Part shown: positions 1-9,624 of the stretch, in pieces | How the letters are laid out: each line of letters starts with the position of its first letter | Numbering within the stretch: the stretch's first letter is position 1 | Assembly: GCA_014529385.2 (NCBI GenBank) | Contig: CM043966.1 | Location: 98,567,587 to 98,631,586, forward strand | Reading direction: 5' to 3' | From: Adiantum capillus-veneris | Taxonomy: Eukaryota; Streptophyta; Polypodiopsida; Polypodiales; Pteridaceae | DNA length: 64,000 nucleotides | Position numbers and translations under genes: made by a program | Notes under the pieces: model-generated | What the model was told of the DNA's origin: nothing | What the model saw: only the letters and a program-made list of their open reading frames with translations | The model's database searches: none

Positions 1-107
1 CCAACCATAGATCCTTTCATAACCAAGTTGCCGTACAAGCCCATATAAATTTGAGTTGCAAAACCAAAACTAATTACATGTATGCTTCAAAAAATCTATG
101 CTACATT

Positions 108-265
108 GACTTAGTGGGGCATGCACTTCCTGATGCATCCAGGCTATTTGAAGCATTGAAGCAAGGAAAATATCCTAAATGCAGGGAAAAACATCCTGGA
201 AAGCTTTGGAAAGACCTTGGCAGGCCCTAAAAATGGTTGCCACAAGGGTGTGCATTTGGTCCCTT
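108..265. repeat. Left arm of a foldback (inverted) repeat
   Basis: This arm matches the reverse complement of about 5459-5620 along nearly its whole length, for example in the blocks around 122-150 (TTCCTGATGCATCC) and 236-260 (TTGCCACAAGGGTG). The match is imperfect, with scattered substitutions and small indels. Without the Copia element and one copy of its target duplication, the arms would lie about 20 bp apart and form a long hairpin. It could be a foldback or MITE-like element, or an inverted duplication able to give hairpin RNA. I see no coding sequence in it. Confidence 0.75.
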
Positions 266-268
266 CAT

Positions 269-495
269 TGTTACCATATACATGTGGTAGTGATGTGTGT
301 GAACACACTAGGACCGCCGGGGCATTTTTTCCCTCTTTAGGAGGTTTTTTCCCCCGTGCATTGTATATACGCCCATCACTCTAGGGCTATCTATCTTTCC
401 ATTGCACACTAAGGAATACACTCTCTATTGTGTGCCTTGAGCTTCCTTCGTCTTCTCCAAGCTGTGTGTGTTTCTCTGCAACCCTAATTCCAACA
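269..495 (+). repeat. Copia 5' LTR
   Basis: The 227-bp LTR begins TGTTACC and ends CCAACA. A TATA-like TTGTATATAC at 361-370 is the likely core promoter for genomic RNA. The downstream stretch rich in CT and TC suits a plant 5' untranslated leader. Confidence 0.95.
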
Positions 496-497
496 AT

Positions 498-509
498 TGG
501 TATCAGAGC
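498..509 (+). promoter_or_regulatory. Copia primer binding site (tRNA-iMet)
   Basis: TGGTATCAGAGC begins two bases after the 5' LTR. It is complementary to the 3' end of plant initiator-methionine tRNA, the usual Copia primer for minus-strand DNA synthesis. Confidence 0.95.
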
Positions 510-857
510 AGGTCACGTCCTCCCGGGCTTAGTCGCCAGCTGCTCCAGCACACGCCTGCTCACTTTCTCCGATTTCAGTGAGCTTTGGCAAGCGTTCGCA
601 GGTCGACAAATATTTTGGGCGAGCTCGAAGTGCTCGGTCTGCTCAGAATTTTGATTTGGGCTCATTTCGGCCTCCGTTTCCACTACGGGCAGTACTGCAC
701 AGGCTATTTCGTCATTTTGTGCAGATTTTCTGTCAGTGCCGTTTTCTGCATAACAGGTGCCTTATAGTCTTCTACGGTTTGTGCTATATAGCACAAGTTG
801 TTCCCGCTCCATTTCTCCTATTTTCGGGCAGTTTTCACATCAGGTGCAGCATTTACC

Positions 858-3800
858 ATGGCTGACAACAACAACACAGATGTGTTCAAGATGTTTGCTG
901 CTGAGGACAGGTTGGATGGGGACAACTACCCTATGTGGGCTTATATGATGCAACACGTTCTTGTGTCAAAAGGTGTCTGGAACATTGTGCAGGGCATTGA
1001 TGTACGTCCTGGTTCTGAAGATGTAGGCGATATTGAGGATGTTGCAGGTCTTGCTGCAAGGATTGCAGCTGTTAGAGTTGTTTTGCCTACAGCAGAACAA
1101 GCTCGTTGGGATGTTAAGGATGCGCAGGCTCATGCATTGATTGCGTTGTCTGTGAAGCGCACCATTATTCCTCACATCCGTTCAGCAAAATCTGCAAAAC
1201 AGGCTTGGGATATTCTAGCAGGTCTTTATGCAAGCCGCAATGAGGCTAAAATTGCTTTGCTGCGTAAAGAGCTAGAGTCGAAGATTATGCATGAGGAAGA
1301 TGATATGGACACTTTCCTTGCTAGTGTCAAGGATATCAATGAGCAACTCATTTCTGCAGGTGAAGTCATTTCTGACAGTTCCCTTGTGCAGACTGTTCTT
1401 GATGCCTTACCAGATTCCTACCAGACTTTTGCTAGTACTTGGAGACTGATGACCCAAGGAAATCCTGAAGTTGTCAAGTTTGATGCATTATGCACATTGC
1501 TGTTGCAAGAGTCACTTTCTAGAAAAAACAGGACTAGGCAGCGTGCAGTTGAACAGGCTTTTATTGCTTCTCAAAGAAAGGGTGGTAACAGTAATGCAGC
1601 CACTTCTTATGGTTCTGCTGCGAGTGGCAAAAATTCTGTTCCTAATGCTTCTGCTGGCAGCACTTCGTCTGGCAATTCTGGTGATAAGGGCAAAAAGAAG
1701 ATGCGTTGCCATTATTGTAAAGCCAATGATCACTTGATCAAGTCGTGTCCTAAGTTGAAGGCCAAAGAGGCTAAGAAGAAAGAGGGTGGTTCCACTGCAA
1801 ATGCTGGTTCCACTACAAATGCAGCCATTGTTGAGTCTTCTGTGAAAGGAGATTGTGATGCTGATGTTGATGCAGAATGGGCTTTTAGCGCAGAGTGCAC
1901 TTACAATCCTGCTGTCCATGATGCATGCTTGTCAGTTGCTGCAGATTCACATGTGTGGTATTTCGACAGTGGTGCTACAAAGCACATTACCTCACATCGT
2001 GAATTGTTTACCTCTCTCGAGTCTGTCCCTCATGGGAATTCAGTCACTTGTGCCAACAACGCCTCTTATCCAGTTCAGGGAGTTGGAAAGATTGTGCTCA
2101 CTGCTGCTAATGGCAGTTCCTTCACACTTGTTGATGCACTTTATGTACCTGGGATCAAGAAGAATCTATTGTCTGTATCCGCACTTGCTAGACTTGGACT
2201 TGTAGTCAAATTTGTGGATCACAGATGTACAGTTCATGATCTCAGTTTTGGTGATGAAATTGTTGCATCTCGGCTTTTGTGCCGTGGGCTGTATAAGCTC
2301 ACTTTGTATGACAAGTGTGGACAAAATTTTGCAAATGCTGTTGCAGATTCAAGGGCTATTTCAGATGCAAAACTTTGGCATGCACGTTTTGGTCATCTGA
2401 ATTTTGCCAGTTTGCTGCGTTTGCAGAAATCTGATATGGTTGCTTCTTTGCCGCCTCTTGAAGCACCTATCAAACATGTTTGTGAAGGCTGTATTCTGGG
2501 TAAAATGCAGCGTTCTAAGTTTCCAAAGGATGGTTCAGTTAGGGCCACATGCAGGTTGCAGCTTGTGCATAGTGATGTTTGTGGGCCCATGCAAACTCCG
2601 TCCTTGGGTAATTACCTGTACTTCGTGACTTTCATTGATGATTACTCCAGGCATGCGTGGGTATTTCTGCTTAAAGCGAAGTCCGAAGTTTTTATGTGCT
2701 TCAAACAATTTTTGGCTATGGCTGAAAATGTCTCAAAATGTACTATGGGCACCCTCCGTTCCGATCGAGGGGGGGAGTATATGTCTCATGAATTTAATGC
2801 ATTTCTGGCTAGTCGTGGGATAAAACACCAATGTACAGTGCCTTATACACCTCAGCAAAATGGTGTTGCTGAGAGGAAAAACAGGTCACTAACGGAAATG
2901 GCACGATGTATGGTCAAAAGTCAAGCTTTGCCGCATTCTTTTTGGCTTGAGGCCATCATGTGTGCCACTTATGTACTTAACAGGTGTCCTACGAAAGCTT
3001 TGCAGTCTATTACTCCATATGAAGCATGGCATGATAGAAAGCCTTCTATTGAGCACATGCGTGTTTTTGGCTGTTTGGCATATGCTTTGGTGCCACAAGT
3101 GCAGCGCAGAAAATTGGATGATAAGGCTGTCAAATGTATTTTTGTTGGTTATAGTGCTGAAAGCAAAGGTTACAGGTTGTATCATCCGCAAACAAAACGT
3201 ATTTTGGTTTCACGGGATGTAGTGTTTGTGGAAGATTCTGTTCAACCCTTGCTGTCATGTACTAGAGACAGTAATGTAAGCTCACAGGACATTTATGACA
3301 CTTTGTTGCCTCTTTTCAGTGGTGGAAATACGAATGTAAGTTCCAATGAGGCAAATGTACAGCCTATGGGGGTTTCTGAAAATGTTTTAGAACAGCCTAT
3401 TACTGATGCAGATGTACATGATGTACTTGATGAGGAAAGGGCTGAAAATGAGCAGGCTAGAGGTATGCCAAAATGGCTGGTGCACACTTTGCGTGACAGT
3501 AAATTGGATGCACCTTTATCTAGTCGTACTCGTTCAGGCTCTCGCCATGCATCTTATGCATCAGATTGTTATGCTTTGGCTGTGTCTAGTTTACATGATG
3601 TTGAGGAGCCTCTGTCTTTTGATGAAGCACAGAATTCAGAAAATTGGATTGCTGCCATGAAATCAGAATATGATGCACTTATAGAGAATGACACATGGAC
3701 TTTATGTGATTTGCCTCCTGGCAAAAAGGCCATTGGTACCAAGTGGGTTTACAAGTTGAAACGCAAGTCGGATGGTGAGATCGATCGCCATAAGGCTCGA

Positions 3801-5144
3801 CTTGTTGCAAAGGGTTATGCACAACAAAAAGGCATAGATTATGAAGAGACTTTTGCTCCCACTTGTCGTATGACTACTGTGCGTTTTCTATGTGCATTGG
3901 CAGCTCATTTTGGTTGGGATGTACATCAATCAGACATTGTTACTGCTTTCTTGAATGGTGACATATTTGAGGAAGTTTATGTAACGCAGCCTCGCGGTTT
4001 TGTCATAAAAGGACAAGAGGACAAAGTGTGCAAATGTAAGAAGGCTTTGTATGGGTTGAAGCAATCTCCTTGTGCTTGGTATGAGAAAGCTGACACTCAT
4101 TTGGTTAAACGAGGCTTTCGTAACAGTCCAACAGAAAGCACATTGTATGTAAAGCGTGAGGATGATGTATTTCTCATTGTGGTTCTTTATGTTGATGATT
4201 TGCTGATCACTGGACCAAATGAGAGACATATTGCTGAATTTAAGGCTGATTTGAATGCTACTTTCAAGATGAAAGATTTGGGGCTGTTGCATCATTACTT
4301 GGGTATACAGTTTAAGCAGTGTGATGGTGGTATTGCCTTGTGTCAGAAAAGTTACATAGAGACATTGCTATGTAAGTTTGGACTTGAGGATTGCAAACCT
4401 ATTGCCACTCCCATGGAAACAGGTTTGAAGTTGAGTCTACATGATGCTGGCGATCCTGCTGATGTCACTCTTTACCAAACTGCTGTTGGCTGCCTCATTT
4501 ATGTATGCAACACGAGGCCAGATATTCAGTTTGCAGTCTCGCAGGTCAGCAGATTTATGCATAGCCCAGGGTCTAAGCATTGGCAGGCTGTCAAGAGGAT
4601 TTTCCGCTACCTTAGTGGCACTTTACATCTTGGCTTGTTTTATCCCAAGGGGGGATCATTGCCGCCAGACTTACATGCTTTTTCGGACTCAGATTGGGCT
4701 GGTTGTTTTGACACGCGAGTGTCCACAAGTGGTTTTCGTTTCATGCTTGGCAGTTCATGTATATCATGGTTGAGCAAGAAGCAACCTACTGTGGCCACTT
4801 CGAGTTGTGAGGCTGAGTACAGGGCAGTCTTCACAGCTACGGTTGAGTGTGTATGGCTCAGACGCCTTATGGCTGACTTGGGTGTTGGACAGGACACTGC
4901 CAACACTATCTACACTGACAGTCAGAGCGCATTGGCAGTTGCGAGGAACCCAGTTTTTCATGCTCGCACAAAGCACATTGAGGTGCATTACCACTATGTC
5001 AGGGAGAGGCTCTCAGCAGGAGAGATCAGCTTGGCTTATGTGCCAACACAGGACAACCTTGCAGATCTTTTCACAAAGGCATTGTCTCGTGAGAAGCTTG
5101 AAGCTTTCCGCAAAGCTTTGGGCTTACTCCCCTTTGTGGACTGA
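858..5144 (+). CDS. Copia gag-pol polyprotein, intact
   Basis: This is a 1428-residue polyprotein. The start is the ATG in context ACCATGG at 858; the frame is open further upstream but without a better ATG. Domains in order: a UBN2-type gag; a CCHC zinc knuckle (C-x2-C-x4-H-x4-C, near 1706-1748); a retropepsin with DSG (near 1967); a pre-integrase H-H-C-C region; and an integrase with VHSD, RSDRGGEY and the E of GVAERKN (about 2564-2880). The RT has YVDD near 4189, and the C-terminal RNase H has DSDWAG, SSCEAEY and TDSQSA. Cleavage by its own protease would yield capsid, integrase and RT-RNase H, which act in cytoplasmic particles and the nucleus. No stop or frameshift is visible. The stop is 75 bp before the 3' LTR. 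Confidence 0.97.
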   Translation: MADNNNTDVFKMFAAEDRLDGDNYPMWAYMMQHVLVSKGVWNIVQGIDVRPGSEDVGDIEDVAGLAARIAAVRVVLPTAEQARWDVKDAQAHALIALSVKRTIIPHIRSAKSAKQAWDILAGLYASRNEAKIALLRKELESKIMHEEDDMDTFLASVKDINEQLISAGEVISDSSLVQTVLDALPDSYQTFASTWRLMTQGNPEVVKFDALCTLLLQESLSRKNRTRQRAVEQAFIASQRKGGNSNAATSYGSAASGKNSVPNASAGSTSSGNSGDKGKKKMRCHYCKANDHLIKSCPKLKAKEAKKKEGGSTANAGSTTNAAIVESSVKGDCDADVDAEWAFSAECTYNPAVHDACLSVAADSHVWYFDSGATKHITSHRELFTSLESVPHGNSVTCANNASYPVQGVGKIVLTAANGSSFTLVDALYVPGIKKNLLSVSALARLGLVVKFVDHRCTVHDLSFGDEIVASRLLCRGLYKLTLYDKCGQNFANAVADSRAISDAKLWHARFGHLNFASLLRLQKSDMVASLPPLEAPIKHVCEGCILGKMQRSKFPKDGSVRATCRLQLVHSDVCGPMQTPSLGNYLYFVTFIDDYSRHAWVFLLKAKSEVFMCFKQFLAMAENVSKCTMGTLRSDRGGEYMSHEFNAFLASRGIKHQCTVPYTPQQNGVAERKNRSLTEMARCMVKSQALPHSFWLEAIMCATYVLNRCPTKALQSITPYEAWHDRKPSIEHMRVFGCLAYALVPQVQRRKLDDKAVKCIFVGYSAESKGYRLYHPQTKRILVSRDVVFVEDSVQPLLSCTRDSNVSSQDIYDTLLPLFSGGNTNVSSNEANVQPMGVSENVLEQPITDADVHDVLDEERAENEQARGMPKWLVHTLRDSKLDAPLSSRTRSGSRHASYASDCYALAVSSLHDVEEPLSFDEAQNSENWIAAMKSEYDALIENDTWTLCDLPPGKKAIGTKWVYKLKRKSDGEIDRHKARLVAKGYAQQKGIDYEETFAPTCRMTTVRFLCALAAHFGWDVHQSDIVTAFLNGDIFEEVYVTQPRGFVIKGQEDKVCKCKKALYGLKQSPCAWYEKADTHLVKRGFRNSPTESTLYVKREDDVFLIVVLYVDDLLITGPNERHIAEFKADLNATFKMKDLGLLHHYLGIQFKQCDGGIALCQKSYIETLLCKFGLEDCKPIATPMETGLKLSLHDAGDPADVTLYQTAVGCLIYVCNTRPDIQFAVSQVSRFMHSPGSKHWQAVKRIFRYLSGTLHLGLFYPKGGSLPPDLHAFSDSDWAGCFDTRVSTSGFRFMLGSSCISWLSKKQPTVATSSCEAEYRAVFTATVECVWLRRLMADLGVGQDTANTIYTDSQSALAVARNPVFHARTKHIEVHYHYVRERLSAGEISLAYVPTQDNLADLFTKALSREKLEAFRKALGLLPFVD

Positions 5145-5208
5145 TCCTGTCCTCAGGGCATGGCACTTCCCTTTACTCATGTGCCAGCTCTCGTTCACCG
5201 CATCACTC

Positions 5209-5219
5209 CAGGGGGGATT
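5209..5219 (+). promoter_or_regulatory. Copia polypurine tract
   Basis: CAGGGGGGATT lies directly upstream of the 3' LTR TG and is the expected plus-strand priming site. Confidence 0.85.
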
Positions 5220-5446
5220 TGTTACCATATACATGTGGTAGTGATGTGTGTGAACACACTAGGACCGCCGGGGCATTTTTTCCCTCTTTAGGAGGTTTTT
5301 TCCCCCGTGCATTGTATATACGCCCATCACTCTAGGGCTATCTATCTTTCCATTGCACACTAAGGAATACACTCTCTATTGTGTGCCTTGAGCTTCCTTC
5401 GTCTTCTCCAAGCTGTGTGTGTTTCTCTGCAACCCTAATTCCAACA
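5220..5446 (+). repeat. Copia 3' LTR
   Basis: This LTR is the same length as 269-495, and I found no difference between the two. It is followed by the target duplication TTCAT. Confidence 0.95.
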
Positions 5447-5458
5447 TTCATCGGCCTG

Positions 5459-5620
5459 TGGAAGCACCAAATGTGCACCCTTGTGGCAAGCATTTTGGGG
5501 GCATTCCAAGCCCTTTCCAAGGCTTTCCAAAAATTTCAACCATGCATTCAAGATATTTGTGTTGCATCAGTGCTTCACATAGCTTGGATGTATCAGGAAC
5601 TGCATGCTTGACTTAGCCAA
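5459..5620. repeat. Right arm of the foldback repeat
   Basis: This is the inverted partner of 108-265. Its inner end (GGAAGCACCAAATG...) pairs with the left arm's inner end beside the Copia target duplication. The outer similarity fades near GACTTAGCC at 5610-5618. The 225 bp between here and the H3-like stop codon hold nothing I recognise. Confidence 0.75.
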
Positions 5621-5844
5621 GGTGCTTAACGTAGGCAAGTTTTCCCAATGCCAAGCTTTAAGCTACATACATACAAAAGAAGATAGACAAAACATGGACC
5701 ACTGCTACATCGCATGGTACACAATTAAAGCAATACAATGCACAAAGAGTGGAGTATACAATCAAAAGACACTTATATTCAAATTCTTCCCAATCTTGGA
5801 AGTTCCGTAAATACAAAAATGGTTTGATGATGACTAATTACAAG

Positions 5845-6707
5845 CTAATGCTCATGGCACAAACGGCGAGCAAGCTGCATATCCTTGGGCATAATCGTTA
5901 CACACTTTCCATGGATTGCACATAGGTTCGCATCCTCGAATATGCTAGTTAGATATTGCTTTGTTGCCTCTTGGACTGCCTCTATGGCCACGGCGCCCAT
6001 CCAAAACTTAGTGTTGTACTTTTGCAAAACCTCCCTGCAAAGCCTTGCAAAAGGGGCCCTCCGAATCAAGAACTCGGTGCTCTTCTGATAGTGGTGAATC
6101 TCCAAAAATGCATGGCTACTCTTTTGCACCTTCTGAGGTTGACAGGGAGGTGCATTTGTTGCACGAGTTGGGGCATCTTGCTTCCTCTTCTTGTAGACAA
6201 TGCTCTTTCTCTTTTTCGGCCACACAGGCACCTCCAGCACCTCATATTCAGGTCCACCGACTCTTCATCTGATTCGTGCTCTTCACTATTGTGAGGATGT
6301 GATGGTGTGGGTCCACTCCCTTTAGGGAGTTTCTTACCCCCAATAGACATGTGAGCGGTATAAGTTTTTATTTCGATGCCAACCCATGGGGGATCATCAT
6401 CCATTTGCGTCTCTGGAAAGCCTTCTGACTGCTTTTTGTGGTTATTTATTTCTTTGCCTTGGTCGCTCTCATACGTCCTGTTGCCCTCATAATCGTTGGA
6501 GTCTGATGAATAGACAACAAGGCAATGCTTCCTTCTCTCTTTTCCTATTGTAGAGGATTGACCATGTTGATTTGAAGCTCCAACTTCTTTTGTGTGGAGC
6601 TCACCTTGAACTTGTGAAGTTCCAGCTTCTTGTGCTCGAGCTGGGATTCGTTGGGCATTCGGGCCCTCTCGATATTCAATCCTTGCCATTTGTCTTGTTC
6701 TTTCCAT
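5845..6707 (-). pseudogene. Histone H3-like gene with long acidic tail, one frameshift
   Basis: The start is the ATG in ACCATGG at 6707. The first residues, MERTRQMARI, align with the canonical H3 tail MARTKQTARK: R2, T3, Q5, A7 and R8 are kept, K4 is R and K9 is I. About 145 acidic and polar residues follow (for example EEHESDEES), unlike any H3 tail I know. Near 6245-6265 the frame shifts, and the next frame encodes a basic patch (WPKKRKS) and a complete histone fold: [16 protein letters not shown], a loop 1 of canonical length, and [10 protein letters not shown] followed by [13 protein letters not shown]. The fold is nearer to replication or H3.3 type than to CENH3, because loop 1 has no extra residues. 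A TATA-like TATTTAAAG lies at 6760-6752. The shift could be a one-base lesion or, less likely, programmed. The product would be nucleosomal if expressed. Confidence 0.8.
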
Positions 6708-6860
6708 GGTAGCACCTAGTATGGAAAATGACAATATGAGCGCCTTCAACCTTTAAATAGGGGTTTTGGGTATTTGGGCCCTTTCACACTATGCGGCCAA
6801 TTAAGTGAAAAACGCAAATAAACCAATTGAATTTAACAAGTAAACCTGGATCATGCGGAT

Positions 6861-7162
6861 TGTTAACCCTCACGGCTCACGGACACCCCATCACCTACGA
6901 CGGACGTGTATTATGTATTTGGTAGAGTCAGGTACCGGGCTTGTCGGACCAATAGGAAAAGGGTAAGGGTGATCGCCGATGAGAGGCGCACTCTAACTGG
7001 GACATTCAAGGGATTAGTTGGCTAAGCATGGGCGCCCAAGTGTGAATGGGGTGAGCTCATATAAAAGCCAACTAAACCTAATTTTTACTCATTCTCTCAT
7101 TTGTGCAATAGAAGAGCGCTCTTGCTCCATCTCCATCTCCATCTTCTTCTTCTTCACCTCCT

Positions 7163-7198
<36 letters not shown>

Positions 7199-7449
7199 GG
7201 AGAGTGTGTGTGCGATTGAGCATTACGAAGGCACGACGGCGGCGAAGCGGTTGAGCGCGGCACGACTGCAGCTTCTTCTTCATCGCAGCGAGGAATCCAC
7301 CACGAAAGCGAGCGTAGAGCGGTGAGTGACACACCCTTTGCTCTCTTGAGCTTGCTAGTTTAGGCTTGTTGTGTGCTTGGAGCCGTCTGCGGCTCGCACA
7401 CGGTGTATTGGCAAGTCCCTTGCTTCGACAGTGCGGCAAGGAGCGCACA
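6861..7449 (+). repeat. Element A 5' LTR
   Basis: This 589-bp LTR has a TATA box TCATATAAAAG at about 7058-7067. A CT-rich leader (7121-7160) and a (TG)n(AG)n microsatellite (7164-7200) follow. It differs from the 3' LTR by six substitutions, all transitions, plus four bases of microsatellite length. Confidence 0.93.
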
Positions 7450-7453
7450 TTTT

Positions 7454-7471
7454 TGGCGTCGCTGCCGGGGA
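7454..7471 (+). promoter_or_regulatory. Element A primer binding site (tRNA-Asp type)
   Basis: TGGCGTCGCTGCCGGGGA lies five bases after the LTR. It matches the TGGCGCCGTTGCCGGGGA complement of plant tRNA-Asp, typical of Tat/Athila gypsy elements, with two mismatches. Confidence 0.85.
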
Positions 7472-7554
7472 TATGCCCTACACTAAGCTCGGTTAGCACT
7501 TTACGCTTTCTTGTGGTGCAATTTCTGTCATAGGAAAGGCAGGGAATGAGTGTG

Positions 7555-7800
7555 TGTAGTTGTGTGGAGATTTCTGTTTTTTGCGTTTTCTACGTTTTCT
7601 GGTTTGCACTGCACAGTTAGCATTTCTTGCGTTTTTGCGTTTTCTGCTTCTGTCAAGTTTCAATTTCTGCAATTTTCTGCATTTTCTGTGCTTTTTCAAT
7701 TTTCTGCATTTCTTGCGTTTTTTCAATTTCTGCAATTTCTGCATTTCTGCATTTTCAATTTCTGCGTTTTCAATTTCTGTATTTTCTGCATCAAAGAAAA
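7555..7800 (+). repeat. Low-complexity TTTCTGCATTTTC-type array
   Basis: This is a degenerate tandem array of units such as TTTCTGCRTTTTC, strongly strand-asymmetric (T-rich on plus). A poly-A and A/T stretch follows at 7795-7850. It forms part of the untranslated leader. Apparent reading frames across it are compositional artefacts. Confidence 0.75.
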
Positions 7801-7952
7801 AAAAAATTGAATTTTTTTTAAAAAATAAAATAAAAAATCGGAAAATAAAAACGCGATTGAGTGGGCGGTTAAATTTTCGAAAATAAAAAACGTGAGTTTT
7901 AAAACGGACGGGGTGGTTTGTATAAAAGATAGATCGGGATCGGGATCATTTC

Positions 7953-7978
7953 CCCAAGCCCAAGCCCAAGCCCAAGCC
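7953..7978 (+). repeat. CCCAAG hexamer repeat
   Basis: About four tandem copies of the hexamer CCCAAG lie in the leader of element A, just after two GATCGG units at about 7932-7945. Confidence 0.7.
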
Positions 7979-8379
7979 TCAATCCTCAGTTTTATGATAT
8001 ATACTAGACTCACTCTTATATATATACCCTACTCCCTCAAGAGAGAATGAGAGCATGTGGGACAAGTCCTCCACTCTCCTCCTTTCTCTTCCCACTTGCA
8101 CCCTTAGACTTTCTAGTTTGGGCCTAGTTCCCTATTGGAAATTGACAGTTTTAGGGATTCCGAGGGCATAGAGTGACCAAACGGAGGGCTGTAAAGCACG
8201 GCACGACCCTCTGACCGAGACGCTCGTTTTGAGCTATCATACGCTCTATTCTATAGCCGGGTCAGAAAAAAGGACCAAAAAGTCAAATTAAGGAAAAACT
8301 TGGGTTGCAAAACACCCAAAAATACTAGGTGAGCAGCCTTCACGGGCACTCACTGACACTTCTAGGGTATCAAAAGCAC

Positions 8380-9603
8380 ATGCACCTACGCTCTAGACGA
8401 GTGCTAGAACACGAGCATATTGAGGGTGCCTCTGTTCATACGGACACCCATTACCCATCCACGATAGGCTCTAGACCCTCAGCGGGGACACAAGGTAGCA
8501 CCACCCAAGACCCTAAAATAGCCGCTAGTGATTCCTCCTCCAACTCAGAAATCATGGAAGCATACCCTACCCAAAACACTGAGAGAGAAGGCCATGCACC
8601 TCCCGAAGCTCCACAGCCTAGTACTAGTATGTTTAACCATTTCATGGAAACATTAGGTAGAGCTACTCGCTCGGAACCTGATGCAAATGAATCACACGAA
8701 GGGGGTGGGGAAATGGACTCTCCTTTCACATCGCACGTGGACCCCACACCCCCAAAGAGTGTCCATATGGATATCCTACCTGGGATGACTGAGTCGAACA
8801 ATGTGGATTGGGTCCACCTAGCAGCAACCATAGACACTTGGGGAAATAGGGGGACGACCTGGGTAACACCTGAGGGGGATGAAATGCATGTACCCTTAAA
8901 TATGCTACAAGCAATGCATATCGCTTCCGACAAGACTCATCCTAATGTAACGAAGAAAACATACAAGTGGGTCCCTAAAGCTTCTTTAGTGACCATAACT
9001 AGTGCTAAAAAACAGAAGCCTTGTAAGAAACGTACTACTCGCTCCAAGAAAAGTAAGAAAATGTTGCGATGGATCCCTAAACGACTATTGGAAGCCCAAG
9101 GCTACTATCAAGGAAATGATCAAATCTGGGTGCCAAAACGTAGATTGTGCTCTTACCTATCACCTGACCCAAGTGAGCCCAATCCCGTAGCTCCAAAACG
9201 AATCAATGATCGTGGAAAGAAAAAAATCACAGAATGCTACACACCCGCTCCCGAGCTAGTTTGGGTACCAAAGAAAGAATGAATTGTTCCACCTAGCTCA
9301 GGAAGGGGGGAGTCCCATGAAGCTTCTAGCTCCTCATGTAATACATCCATAGAGGTAAAAGCTTCTACACAGCGTCCATCTATAGTAGTGGACCTCCATG
9401 AATCTACAAAAGAATCCACACCTCCCAGTGTTCAAGAATCACCTGATGAACCACTTCAAGTTCGATCCTGGGAGAGTACCTTACCACCCTTGCAACTTGA
9501 CGAGGCACCTAGGGTAATAGAAAACTACTGGCAAAAATCCTCACCTATTACCAACTGGAACAATTGGTTTCAAAGGGTGACAAGCTCATTTCAAACGATA
9601 TGA
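8380..9603 (+). pseudogene. WxPK-repeat ORF of element A, one in-frame TGA
   Basis: From the first ATG at 8380 the frame runs 300 codons to a TGA at 9280-9282, then stays open in the same frame to a TGA ending at 9603. It is one frame of about 407 codons with a single internal stop. It is hydrophilic, rich in S, T and P, with basic blocks (KKRTTRSKKSKK). Four spaced motifs are visible: KWVPK (about 8966), RWIPK (9067), IWVPK (9124) and VWVPK (9259). There is no zinc knuckle, protease or polymerase motif, so I cannot assign a function. Similar motifs occur at 34310-34545 beside a decayed integrase, so this may be an accessory protein of the same lineage. The stop may be a lesion or a readthrough signal. 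Confidence 0.7.
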
Positions 9604-9610
9604 TCTACCC

Positions 9611-9624
9611 AAGGAAGGGGGGAG
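9611..9624 (+). promoter_or_regulatory. Internal polypurine-tract-like site
   Basis: AAGGAAGGGGGGAG followed by TGTTTG sits eight bases after the ORF stop. It resembles the junction of purine tract and LTR at 31464-31478 (minus strand). The true tract for this element is at 11238-11248, so this may be an extra priming site or an ancestral one. A shorter GGAAGGGGGGAG lies at 9301-9312. Confidence 0.5.

Larger units (their letters stand above)
269..5446 (+). mobile_element. Complete Copia LTR retrotransposon
   Basis: All parts of an autonomous Ty1/Copia element are present. There are two 227-bp LTRs starting TG and ending CA that read identically by eye, and a 5-bp target duplication TTCAT at 264-268 and 5447-5451. 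An initiator-Met tRNA primer site follows the 5' LTR, one uninterrupted gag-pol frame fills the interior, and a purine tract precedes the 3' LTR. The domain order gag, protease, integrase, RT, RNase H defines Copia. Identical LTRs and an open frame mean the insertion is very recent, and the element may be competent to move. It sits in the loop of a foldback repeat. Confidence 0.97.

Noticed and set aside
5845-6240. Calling the H3-like gene a centromeric CENH3
   Set aside because: Loop 1 has the same length as canonical H3, and the C-terminal block [11 protein letters not shown] is the canonical form. The long tail alone is not enough.
7078-7332. Serine-rich frames across the LTR microsatellites of element A
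   Set aside because: They are dinucleotide and CT-repeat translations inside LTRs, repeated in both LTRs.
7493-8013. Lys/Phe/Cys-rich frames in the element A leader
   Set aside because: They come from the TTTCTGC-type low-complexity array.
8329-8379. Upstream extension of the WxPK ORF
   Set aside because: The extension begins at a GTG directly after an in-frame TAG. The first ATG is at 8380.
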